This document shows, one piece after another, positions 47,655-57,688 of a DNA stretch of 64,000 nucleotides; within the stretch, counting starts at the first letter, position 1; each line of letters starts with the position of its first letter. Under the pieces are notes generated by a model, which was not told the origin of the DNA, did no database searches, and worked only from the letters and a program-made list of their open reading frames with translations. The position numbers were made by a program, and so were the translations under genes. The DNA is from Blastobasis lacticolella (Eukaryota > Arthropoda > Insecta > Lepidoptera > Blastobasidae), in contig LR990053.1 of NCBI GenBank assembly GCA_905147135.1, forward strand, positions 9,312,501-9,376,500, given 5' to 3'.

Positions 47655-47735
47655 TTTTTTTTATGCCGCTAGGATGGCAAACAAGCTTACAGCCTGCCTG
47701 ATGGTAACCAGTCACCGCAGCCTATTCCATGAAAA
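47655..47735 (-). mobile_element. LINE 3'-end fragment
   Basis: T-run followed by gctaggatggcaaacaagc and gcctgatggtaaccagtc, the reverse of the LINE 3' region with its A tail. Confidence 0.6.
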
Positions 47736-49317
47736 CCTTCATTTGTTGAAGCTTCAAATGTTTGTTTTGTTATCGCTAGTGAATAATATGAAATATTTCT
47801 TGTTAATAATAGTCTATAATACTATTGTTTCTAACGTATTTAAACATATTTTATTTTAAAACTTAGCATTTTCATTATCAAAAATGATTACCGTACGTAT
47901 GCACCTACAAGCAGGATGGGGCACATTAACATGGAAAATCCGTACTGGCGTATCTGTTACGAACAATTATTTCTGTACAAAGAGCGGAATAATGGCTACC
48001 CGTATCACTCATGCAATTGTCACTTCCATGCCTCTGTTAGGAAGTGATGAAGGGTTTTTTCCATACCTACAGATATGCGGTGTTATTCAGTGTTATGGCA
48101 GGAGATTGTCCGGTTCATCAGGTGTTTGGTCGATACAAAAGATATTACGCGATAGTGAGTGAGTCAGAAGCCTAATACTCAGCCTCAAAAACAAAGTCAT
48201 TCTACCACCTGTTTTCACTTTATCTTTGTAGACTTCGTAACTTCATTATCGATAAATCGCAAACAAATGGCCATCTAAATATTAATTTGAAATCGGATTA
48301 CTTATTTTAATAATTTGCTTTTCAAACAATTTGTTAAGGTTGAAAGAGGTTAATTATAAACGAAGATAGGAGCACAACTGTGTACCTACGTACATCACCA
48401 ATAATAATATGATCACTATAAGATTAATGTCCAATCTTACCGTGCCATACTCGCAAGCCCATATATAGCTCCATATTCCGCAGAATCCATAGAAATGACT
48501 TCCATTATTCCCGATAATGCCGTATTATGCGTTGTCTTATTCCCCACCCTCGGTTGGGGCTCAGGGGCCACCCTGAACCCCAACTAAAGGCCCGTCGCGG
48601 GGCGTCCCCTGCGCATCTCGCAGTTATGTAGCCCATTGTCGAATAGCAATATCGGTAATCGAGAGCTTGTTCCGACGATTGTTGAAGCTAGGAATGCTGC
48701 TACGTTTCAGAATAATACACATAAAGTTCACGCCTGTGTCCCACAAGTGGGAATCAGAAAAATAAATATAATAAATAATTTTTTTACCAAAATTACAACC
48801 TTACAGAGTATGGGGTTACAATTATACCTAACAGTCTTTAAGAACAGACAGATCTCAAGTGATGTATTAAATTACAATGCAGTTGTGTTCATATTGGGGC
48901 GGATTTTCTGCCTCCTACCTGACAAGGATGACCTGTATTGTACGAGACAGTAATTCCTCAATTTAGAATCTGGTTTTTGTTTTCAGCCATGAGCGGATGG
49001 TAAAACCCATCGGCCGTCGATTGGTGAAATACGTGAATTGGAGCGACACGCGGAATTCGAATGATAAAAAGCCGCTTCGATTGCCGCCATGAGGTCGTAC
49101 AAAGCGCGACAACAAGCAGAATTCCCGTTAACCGATGGTTGAGCTGCGGTTTTATTGAATTGTGTACTGAAAAGCTTTTTTGTACATTTAACCTCTAGAA
49201 CCTAACAAACAATTTTTTGGATCGGCGGAGTGAGCTACACGGAAATAGTTGCGCTGAAAAATCGAGCAGCAACACGTTTTCTTCGAGAACTATTTCAAAT
49301 ACATATATATGTTTTAA
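47736..49317. other. Intergenic with a GC-rich hairpin
   Basis: gttggggctcaggg at 48553-48566 pairs with ccctgaaccccaac at 48571-48584 (one mismatch, 4-base loop). A GC-rich ggcccgtcgcggggcg tract follows. Another CpG-containing patch lies at 48990-49140. No gene recognised. Confidence 0.45.
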
Positions 49318-49390
49318 ATAACTAAGCGGACCCTGGCAGAAGTCGGGATAGTCGCTAATCAACTAAGATGAATATGATGATGAAATAAAT
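49318..49390 (+). mobile_element. RTE-type LINE 3' end
   Basis: aagcggaccctggcagaagt, followed by gggatagtcgctaa and a gaatatgatgatgaaat tail, matches the end of RTE elements (compare the ADPG end at 13176). Confidence 0.65.
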
Positions 49391-49508
49391 AGCTGGCCCG
49401 CCGTAACTTTGTTCGCCTGTTCTTCTGCCCTATAAACCTTTCCGCTTGGATAACTTTATATAGTTGAAAACCGCATTTTAATCTGTTGCGTAGTATAAAA
49501 GATCCTGA
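49391..49508 (-). mobile_element. Helitron-like repeat fragment
   Basis: tataaacctttccgcttgg and gaaaaccgcattttaatctg match the family seen at 263-416. Both ends have decayed. Confidence 0.5.
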
Positions 49509-49894
49509 TGAAGATACCTAAATATAACTAGCTATTTACTTAATACTAAATAAAAATATTTTTTTTTTCATTTTCATTTCATTTACCCGCGGTTCTACAC
49601 ACGTCCATGGACTTCCAAGTACCTAAACAGAAAGTAGTATACGTAACCTATATTATTTAAAAATAATTTGAAAATCAATTACACGAATACTGCAACAAAC
49701 TTGGGTAGGTTGGTTTGTTTAATTGATAAAGCAAATATATCTTCACCAAATCATCAATTTATGGAAGGAAGGCATTCCGATTATATGCATATTTTCTAAA
49801 CCTAACGAATTAATAAGTGAATATTAGTCACCCAAGATTATTTGCTGCCATAATTTTAGCTTGGACTAGAACACTCTTATGTATATTCATTATA

Positions 49895-50100
49895 AATATA
49901 CATACACACATACACTCTCACGCCCGTATCCCATAGGAGTAGGCAGTGACTATCGAGTACCAAAAGCTACTCCTATCCTGACACCTCTGTTCTCTCTTCC
50001 ACATTCATACGTCTTCTCATATATTTAGGTACGCCAGCTTAGGGCACTCCTGACCTGCCCTTTTTGGAGCAGATCATTTATCTGATCAGTAAACATAACA
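49895..50100 (+). mobile_element. Lepidopteran interspersed repeat
   Basis: ctctcacgcccgtatcccat, ggagtaggcagtgactatc, ctatcctgacacctctg and cttccacattcatacgtctt occur in the order of a widespread lepidopteran repeat. Class not certain. Confidence 0.55.
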
Positions 50101-52129
50101 TCACACTATTTTCCTCTAGAGCAAAGCATTAGAGCATTAGAACACACTGCTTTTGAACACACTCTCTCTACTTCATTTGTTTTGGGCAAATTGCGTCTGT
50201 CCGGTGGAACTGCTAGACTAAACCATTGCAAATGATGCGAAAACTTAGTCGAAACTTGCTCTTTGCTCTGCGACCGAATTACTTGATGTAGTATATCTAA
50301 CCGGTGCTTGAGTTGAATATTGCATATTGTCAGGCATAGCCTTGACGTCATTACCCTGTAGGTTCAGAATAATGACGTTTGTACCAATTCGTAGATAGCT
50401 AACAATTGGGGTTGGAAGTAGGTGCAGTATTTTTTAAATTCAATTTTTATTTACGAAACTTTGTACCGAGAATTTCTCTACTACCAGAATTAGTAAGATG
50501 ACAGTCAAAGGATTGCCTAGCATAGCTTCCTATTGGTGATACATTACCATCTGCTTGCTCGTTTGCCTTCTTCTATTAGTACCTATATAACGCACAGGCG
50601 ACTGAGACATCAAAATAACAATAGTAGGTAGGTATAACACTGCTTTAGTAGACGGCAATAAACTTCGCGTCTATTTTAGTTAACAAAGGGGGCGAGTATT
50701 CTGCAAACGTATCCATTTATTAGTACCAAGAATAATATCCAGCTATTGATGGTCTAAACAAATCATCAACTCTACTCAGCATTAACGACTCCGAGCCTCG
50801 AACAAAGTCTCCATATCTTAATACAAATAAACATCCAAATTTTATGGCAGAACTTTAGTTGAATCTTGTATTACGGCTATAAAACAGACATGTTTGCACA
50901 TCGTGACGAAAGATAGGCGATGTCCGAAGATTTGATATATGATACTTAACTATCTATGTGTCCTCCATTTATAAATAGCGTGGATCGTTGACCGCAACTC
51001 GTTCTTGCAGTTTTGTTCTCGGAAAATATCTTTAGATGATTCGCTATGGAATTATGATGTTTTCGTTGGCAAGTGGCAACCATGTCGCAGGGGTCTATGG
51101 TTGGTATTATTTACGTTAAACTTTGTTGATTTACTGGTGGCAAGAGTGTAATCAACAAAACCCTGTCTGATTCGTAAAGGTTATTGTTGATTTTTTTTGT
51201 CCATTCGTACAGCTATTCGAGATTTCTCGCGATAGTAATAGAGCATAAGAAATCCCTTCTAAAACATTATTGGTCATATAGCTACGCTGAATTATCCAGC
51301 CCTCTTTTGTCGATTTGAACCGGAAACGGATACGATCGTTGAGTTGATCGTTCGATAATAACCTAAGGATGCCTATGCACGGTGCCAATAGCTGGAGCAA
51401 GTAAATGCGTGGGTTATTCGCACGAGTGGTATACATGCACGAGTTAATCGCTTGTGCTTGTACACTGAATTCTATTATAATCATTAATTTGAAATTTGAT
51501 TCTACCAGTGGAAAACGTATTAATATAATAATTATTATACTGTCGGAACCTGCTCAAGTAATTCGCGCGGCAAGTATACTTCAATAATATTTATTTTAAA
51601 CTTTCTTTCGTCTTTACTTTCCAGATATATGTATTGAACGAAAATATTCCTGCGACCCCAGCGGCTTATTGCCTATTTTTTACACCATTAATCTTGTTTA
51701 GGGTGCCTAATCGAAGACTGTTACGCAAGAACTGTGCTTCCCTTTTTACAATATCCAAAATGTACGGAGGGTTTCATTTGCGCCGCCGCTGCCCTCGGAT
51801 GGGGTCCTTCGTTTCGTTCTTTATGGCTTTAATATTGTTTCGAGAACGTCTCTTCGACGAAATAAATATTTGCACGGACTCCTGGGACCTTAGGGTAGGT
51901 ATGGCGAGAGATTGGGAGAATGGGCGCTAGGGATAGCCTGCGCTGCATGATAAGACTATGTTGCGCAGATAGAATTGTATCATCCTTCAATTATCATCCT
52001 GATAGCTGAAGTATTTAATCTCATCTCAACGTCTCATTGGCCAGCCAGGAACCTCTCATCTATAAGGAAAGCACTTCACATTCACTGAAAGCGGTTTCCT
52101 TCCCGAATCCCTATCTAAAAAGTGGTCTT
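50101..52129. other. Intergenic, no gene recognised
   Basis: The frames at 51152-51484 (minus, 110 codons) and 51634-51930 (plus, 98 codons) carry no domain I recognise. Confidence 0.35.
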
Positions 52130-52435
52130 TTGGCATTCACGTGACACAGTAAGGACAGTGGCGAGTACAAGTAGAGTGGCGAATGGCGAGCGCCCTGTTA
52201 GTGATTGTTTGCAGTACAGCCAGTACAGTGCCATTTGTACAGTACAGTGGATGTGGAATGGGATCCCAGCCACAGTGTTTCCTTTGGACTATGACATGGG
52301 ATCCTTTAAGAGGTCTCCTTAGAGGCGAGCAACGCATTGGTAGCACCCCGAAGTTGGTGATGTCCATAGGCGGCGGTTACCACTTTCCATGAGGTGGCCC
52401 GCATGCCTGTTTGTCTGCCGTACCACATAAAAAAA
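52130..52435 (+). mobile_element. LINE 3' end with ORF2 C-terminus
   Basis: The frame at 52122-52322 ends WNGIPATVFPLDYDMGSFKR, the terminal motif of Jockey-like LINE reverse transcriptases (WN-LPA-VFP---D--FKR). It is followed by the 3' region with ccatgaggtggcccgcatgc and a run of A. This copy links the ccatcaggtggcc tails seen elsewhere to a LINE. Confidence 0.8.
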
Positions 52436-52701
52436 ATTCGTCGATAAATGGCACTGGACTTGCTGTATAAAGACCGGGAAAACTATTGGCTATAATGGAA
52501 TACTTATCATTATTTCAAGCATGTGGCTGAGATGACAAACTGTTGGGAGGGATCAATAAATACTTTAAAGGGCAGGCAAAGGCGGTGTTTACATGTAAAA
52601 GTTTTTGTTATTAGTTGTTTTTTTATTGATTTATATTGTTGAGATTCTCATGTCGTGGATTAAACGTTTCCTCTTCTGTACATCACGACTCGAATACACT
52701 T

Positions 52702-53127
52702 TTACTTGTCCTCCGGCCGTGGCCTCGATTTGTGGTTCTCTGGAATTAGCTCAGGTGGTTGCTCAGTAAACCCGCCATCAAATAAATAAGCTATCAACGG
52801 CGAATTGTTCTGTAAACACTCTTTGAATACGCTTACCTTCTCTTCAGGCATTTGAACGTAATGATCAGCTGTCTCACACATTTCCATGATACTCATCAGG
52901 TTATCTTTGTAATAATTAGCGGGAAATGGTTCCAACATTTTATCTTTATCGATGTTCCCGTTCTTATCGGAGTAACCTAGCTTTTTGAATACACAGAACA
53001 TGAATTTCTTCCCGCTAGTGAGGGTGGATGGGTCTCCCATAAAATTGGGATTTGCACGGGCTTCCATCATGCATTTGATACCGGCATCCAGGAATTTCTT
53101 CTTGTCTTTCTCGGATAGCTCAAATGA
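52702..53127 (-). CDS. Minus-C odorant-binding-protein-like gene 1, terminal exon
   Basis: Encodes 141 residues plus stop. The exon starts after an ag acceptor (53128-53129) in phase 0 with SFELSEKDKKKFLDAGIKC. Cysteines lie at exon residues 19, 45, 84 and 104 (spacings 25, 38, 19). LGYSDKNGNIDKDKML follows the second one and PEEKVSVFKEC precedes the last. This fits the PBP/GOBP fold with C2 and C5 of the classical six missing. Such proteins bind small hydrophobic ligands in sensillum lymph, haemolymph or glands. The ligand is unknown here. It ends in a charged tail, SRPRPEDK. A polyadenylation signal (AATAAA on the minus strand) is at 52622-52627. Other four-cysteine OBP-like proteins (for example THP12/B-protein types) are an alternative label. 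Confidence 0.9.
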   Translation of the reverse strand, partial: SFELSEKDKKKFLDAGIKCMMEARANPNFMGDPSTLTSGKKFMFCVFKKLGYSDKNGNIDKDKMLEPFPANYYKDNLMSIMEMCETADHYVQMPEEKVSVFKECLQNNSPLIAYLFDGGFTEQPPELIPENHKSRPRPEDK

Positions 53128-53480
53128 CTAAAAAACGAAGTTTTATTAAGGAGGTTATAGAGTTTACTTTTATCATAATGTTTTAAATGTTATTTTTTAT
53201 CGTTATTCATCGAGTAGGTTAGGTATCAATGTCGAAGTTTCGATCTGCCTACGGGGCCTCTGGCGTGGCTTATGACGACTGTTGACTGCCACTAGCAATC
53301 GATAGCAACTATATACCGATGTTAACGAATCACTAACGATAGTAGCCCTGTCTCGTCTTTTATGTAACTCTACCCTCTTTGCATTTAACCAGACGATAAA
53401 CAAGGGGTTATCATTACTTTGGTCTAATTATTACTTTGGTCTACTTATCTAATAAATACTTAAATAATAATCTCATTTAC

Positions 53481-53573
53481 CTGTGGCCCGTCGAGTGTCC
53501 TCAGAACAGCGTTGCTGAAGAAGGCATTAGTAGTACCATTGCCGGCAAACCCGGTGGTAAATTTACTGGTAAC
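53481..53573 (-). CDS. OBP-like gene 1, upstream exon
   Basis: 31 codons between an ag acceptor (53574-53575) and a GTAAAT donor (53480-53475), phase 0 at both ends. It begins VTSKFTTGFAGNGTTN. The same VxSxFT start and the same intronic tttaYggRtYag before the acceptor occur in genes 3 and 2. It has no hydrophobic signal sequence, so a further 5' exon must supply the start codon and signal peptide. That exon was not identified. Confidence 0.7.
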
Positions 53574-54189
53574 CTGACCCGTAAATAAAATTGCTGGGTA
53601 CAAAACAGGCACGCTAATAAATTAAGGATGCGGATTATGCGATAACTTATGGGCATTCCATGTTGCTTACTGCATACCTACACATGTCTTTCAGACATGA
53701 CTAAGGGAACTTGTTTTATTCGGTAAATATGTATATATTTCACAAAAAGTTGTCCAAGTGCCTATGGCAAGTAACGAAGTTATTATAATAGGTGATGTCT
53801 TGATGCGTCTAGATTTCAAGGGACTTCTTTAATTTATTTAAGGGGTAATTTGTGATAACATTTTTCTTGTATAGGGTACCAGAACTGTTTTCAATGTTGA
53901 TCCGAGAGGTACGATTAAATTCTTTATAACCGTTTTATTAAGTTTATTTATTGATTATTGGTCTATGAGTATTTCTGTTAGTCTGTTATGCTAATGTGTT
54001 ATGTCTGTTTCTGTTGCCAAAGTTGCTCAGGCGCTCTTCTTAGTTGATCAGAAGCAGTATCTATACAGTCCGTCTATTATCTTAAGATTTGCACTTTAGA
54101 GGTATCGTAGGACAGAATTGTATGCACAACGGAAGATAGAAGTACACCTCCGCCCGCGATTTTGAATATTTTGTCTTGTCTTGTTGAAG
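53574..54189. other. Region upstream of gene 1
   Basis: Should contain the gene 1 signal-peptide exon and promoter if they are close. I could not identify either with confidence. Confidence 0.3.
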
Positions 54190-54288
54190 TAGTTTATCAG
54201 TTATCTAACACCCATAACGCAAGCTTTGCTTACTTTGGGGCTAGATGGCGCTGTGTGAATTTGTCCAAGCATATTTAATTATATATTT
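54190..54288 (+). mobile_element. tRNA-derived SINE (second family), 5'-truncated
   Basis: gttatctaacacccataacg and ggggctagatggcgctgtgtg match 11135-11225. The tRNA-like head is missing. Confidence 0.75.
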
Positions 54289-54521
54289 ATTTAAATCGCT
54301 TCCTGACTACAATTGAGGACAGGCGGAGGCTTCAGACGGTGCATGAACAACGAAACATTGCCGTAATTGGACGTAATTTACGTACAAGGAGTCCAGTGTG
54401 AGGGCCAGTACTCGTGAGGGACGTAGGGCAGTCTCTTTCAACGTAAAACACTTTCCTCCATCCTTCATGTGGTCTATTCACTGTCAATGCTACCAAATGC
54501 CGCTTGAAATCTCCACCCGTA

Positions 54522-54724
54522 GGCTAATAACGCAACTCTGTTACTAACAATTCACTGATTTCAATAATTAAAATAGTTACTTTTGCGATTACGTATCATC
54601 AATTTCATGAGTTCAGTTGCTAACAAAGTTCCATTGCAACAAACTGAAACTATTAAATCGATCATACTATTATTTCATCAATTAAAATCAGATAATTGTT
54701 AGAAACAGAGTTACGTAATTGGCC
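54522..54724. mobile_element. TA-flanked MITE with about 31-base terminal repeats
   Basis: The left end ggctaataacgcaactctg and the inverted right end (revcomp ggccaattacgtaactctg) match over about 31 bases with four mismatches, on to ctaacaatt. TA flanks both ends (54520-54521 and 54725-54726). The interior matches 16660-16874. It has no coding capacity. TA flanks suggest Tc1/mariner mobilisation. Confidence 0.8.
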
Positions 54725-54799
54725 TATTAATAACATAATTAGATTCAAGTGTGATCAGAAAGCGATTTGTCTACAATTACAGGGCAACAGTTCTAGCAC

Positions 54800-55058
54800 T
54801 GGCCGTGTGGTGTCCGGCAGCGTAGAATAGCACCAACCCCTTACGCTCATGGGTGTCGTACAAGGCGACTAATGTTTTCGAGGCAATAGATCAAAAGTCT
54901 CCGTAGACTGGAAAATGGGCAGCAGCATTTTACGTTGTTATATTTAAACACTGCGATCTCCACCCCGCCTGCCAAGCGTGGAGATTATCGCAACCTCCCC
55001 GTTCGTGGGAGAGGCCCTAAGTTCTGCAGTGGATTGTTACGGGCTGTGATGATGAGTT
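54800..55058 (+). mobile_element. SINE-like repeat family B
   Basis: Close to the copy at 29790-30052: gtgtggtgtccggcagcgta, accccttacgctcatgggtg and cactgcgatctccaccccgc, ending gggctgtgatgatga. Confidence 0.82.
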
Positions 55059-55323
55059 CTAGCACAAATTGTTATAGAAAGTAAGTTATATAACAAGAAT
55101 TCCCTTGTGTGAGCAGAATATAAAAGTGAATCACCCTGAAGACACCCTGTAAGTTGTTTTCAAAAGACAATTTTTTTTGTAAAAATATTTAAATGCCTAG
55201 TACGCCTAATTTCTCGACGTAGGTACCTAGAATGTATATAGGAACTTGGTGGGTAAGTGTGTATATCATAAATAGGCAAAAGATTATAATCTTTGTTGTT
55301 TATTTCTCAACAAATCCCAAGTT

Positions 55324-55641
55324 TTATGTCTCAATAAAGTTTGATGGCAAGTTTTGTCTGATACAATCATGAAATGGGGCTGCTTTTTCTTCTGGCGAAC
55401 CAGCGAAAACGTCACATTTCATAATGAGCTCGCTCATTTTTCGTTTATGCCAGTCATCCGGGAAATAAACCAATATGTTTTCTTTATTGATGTTCCCATG
55501 TGCATCGATCCACTCCAAGCGACGAAGCAAACATAACTCGAACTTCGGAATTTTATCATTAGGTACTACATGATTATGTATACCTAGCAACAAATAGCAA
55601 ATTTCGGTGGATTTATCGTACTTTTCAGTGAAGTTTGCTGG
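55324..55641 (-). CDS. Minus-C OBP-like gene 2, terminal exon
   Basis: 105 residues plus stop, from an ag acceptor at 55642-55643 in phase 0. Cysteines at exon residues 15, 37, 76 and 93 give spacings 21, 38 and 16, the most compact of the four proteins. WIDAHGNINKENILVYFPDDW follows the second cysteine and SPEEKAAPFHDC leads to the last. The conserved ELSxxxKKKFLDAG(I/V/L)KC entry of the other three is replaced by PANFTEKYDKSTEIC, so this is the most diverged member. The AATAAA signal is only about 20 bases past the stop (55299-55304). Family assignment rests on the spacing and motif order. Confidence 0.85.
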   Translation of the reverse strand, partial: PANFTEKYDKSTEICYLLLGIHNHVVPNDKIPKFELCLLRRLEWIDAHGNINKENILVYFPDDWHKRKMSELIMKCDVFAGSPEEKAAPFHDCIRQNLPSNFIET

Positions 55642-55974
55642 CTAAAAAAACCGACAACTCCATTAATCCTTACTTACAGACTTAAATACTGTCACCAACT
55701 CATTTGTTCAGTAGACAGCCGCGCCAGTGAGGCTAGTGGAATGATATTTACTAAAACGCGTCTGCTAGTTTTGCTTTTGTCCACTGAACAGATCACTTGG
55801 TGGTACTGTGAGTAAGTTGGTCTTCATAATTATCTACCACGGAATAACTATTATTATTAGAATAAATGTTATTATTTGAAGTACTGCTTGACCAGGAAGT
55901 TTTGGCACATTGGGGAAAAGTAAAAACTGTTGCCTGATAATGTGTTCACTCATCTTTAAAATCTGGGGCCTTCA

Positions 55975-56088
55975 AGGCTAGAGTGAATAGACTGTTCCTA
56001 GGCAGCCATACTCCATCTTCGGCCGCATAGTCACTTACCACCAGGCAAGATGGCGGTCCAATGACTGCTAGATGGTTTAAAAAAATTA
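55975..56088 (+). mobile_element. LINE 3' fragment inside the gene 2 intron
   Basis: Encodes ARVNRLFLGSHTPSS in frame, then taccaccaggcaagatggcgg and a short A run. Same family as 33980-34102. It is antisense to the host gene. Confidence 0.7.
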
Positions 56089-56417
56089 TCGCCACATTTG
56101 GTAGGTCACCTATGTTCCTGGTCGAGCTTTTGAGACGGGCTTGTTGTTTTATATTATTTATTACTAAACCACAATAAAATTAAATATTTTTCGAAATATT
56201 CTATAAATGAAATTACATGAGATAGAACGCATTACGTGGCAGAAAGACTAGGCACCGCGCTAGAGAATTAGGTACAAATAAATAAAGAACGTTTCAATAG
56301 AAAAAAAAACAAAAGTAGAGCTGGACAATAGTATGCATTAATCATAGAAATCGAAAAATATGATTTAATAAATCAATTTATTTAGATTTCTGTGGAAAAT
56401 ACTTATCGTTATCATCA

Positions 56418-56642
56418 TTATCATCACATCCCATAACCGTCCATTGCAGGACTTAGGGCCTCTCCCACGAGAGGGGAAGTTATTGACATAATCTCCACGC
56501 TTGACAGGCGGGTTGGAGATCGCAGTATTGAAAATATAAATAATAGAAAACGCTGCTGTCCATTTGAAAAGCCGCCTTGTACGACACCCACGAGTGTAAG
56601 GGGTTGGTGCTATTCTACTCTGCCAGACACTACACGGCGGCT
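56418..56642 (-). mobile_element. SINE-like repeat family B inside the gene 2 intron
   Basis: Reverse copy with cccataaccgtccattgcag, ctctcccacgagaggggaag, gggttggagatcgcagtatt and gacacccacgagtgtaaggg. Same strand as the host gene. Confidence 0.8.
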
Positions 56643-57607
56643 AATCGTTATCATGTTCTACTTACGTCGTTTTCTATTGAAACTTACTTTACCTAATATT
56701 TAGGTATCGCATAGCGTCGCCGTTCTACCGCGAAATGTGGTCCCACCTTAAATATTATACACCTTTTTGCTAAAAAACGGACACATGTGAACTTTTCATA
56801 GAATCGAGTCAATTTGGAAACCTTGAATTTCCCCCTGGGAACTTTCTGGGTGCAATTTGATTATGCACATCTAGAGCATGAATGAAGGAGGTCTGGAGTT
56901 CCTAGCCGATTGAAATGATCGTTTACGTCACAGCTGAGAAGTTTGCGTCGGATATTTGATTTGTATGCAATGGTTTCGGTTGTATGCAACCGATGTATGA
57001 AATCGAATTTTCGACGTAACTGTGGAGTAAACGGCCTTTTAGAGTAATAAGATATTTTTTACTGAAAAATATTTTTATGTTTTAATTAAATTATATATTT
57101 AAAATCCTTACTTATGAAATTGCCATAGATATGGAGAAAAAAATTACCGTTAATATACCAAAAATACGAGGAAAGTCATGGTAATGTAAAATTTAATTAC
57201 CCACATCGATATTTTGAAACTTTTTTCGTCATTATACAGATACCCAGCCAATGACACAATAAAGTAAGTAATATTTTTAAATTAATTTATAATTAATTAA
57301 TTATTTACACAAGCTTCATGGATTTAAATAGATAAAAAGGTACTCTATGTTCGTATTTTCACATGCTAACATGCATGCTAGATACATACGTACAACATAT
57401 AATTAAAATATTACAAGCAAAGCGAAAAATGCAACTATGTATTTCATAGGTAAGGATCCCCCCAATCACAGAGCAAAAAAAAATTGCCTGTCTATGAAGG
57501 TCACTAACTTTCAAATCTGTCTAAAGCTATCTAGCAATAATACTGTTATTTTCTGCTTATACTTACATTACTTTGATTGTAAATATTAAATAAAATAATT
57601 TATTTAC

Positions 57608-57688
57608 CATTTTAAATCTGCGAGCGTTTCCTCCGAAGTCACTTGTGGTAACATTTTCGGCAAGCTCAGCGGTAACGTTATTGGCCAC
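57608..57688 (-). CDS. OBP-like gene 2, upstream exon
   Basis: 27 codons, VANNVTAELAENVTTSDFGG and onward to RRFKM, between an ag acceptor (57689-57690) and a GTAAAT donor, phase 0. It resembles the upstream exons of genes 1 and 3 in position, start and the preceding tttatggattag. That last TAG, in frame, shows that coding begins at GTG. It carries two NVT glycosylation sites. Assignment to gene 2 is by order and phase, and an orphan exon of a lost gene is possible. Confidence 0.65.

Larger units (their letters stand above)
55642..57607 (-). other. Gene 2 intron with inserted repeats
   Basis: If the exon at 57608-57688 belongs to gene 2, this is a 1966-base phase-0 intron (gt at 57607-57606, ag at 55643-55642). 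It holds a LINE fragment and a family B element. The AT-rich rest shows nothing else. Confidence 0.55.

Noticed and set aside
53576..53660. In-line signal-peptide-like frame directly before gene 1's upstream exon (minus strand, ATG near 53658)
   Set aside because: It is hydrophobic but out of frame with the VTSKFT exon and has no matching sequence upstream of genes 2 and 3.
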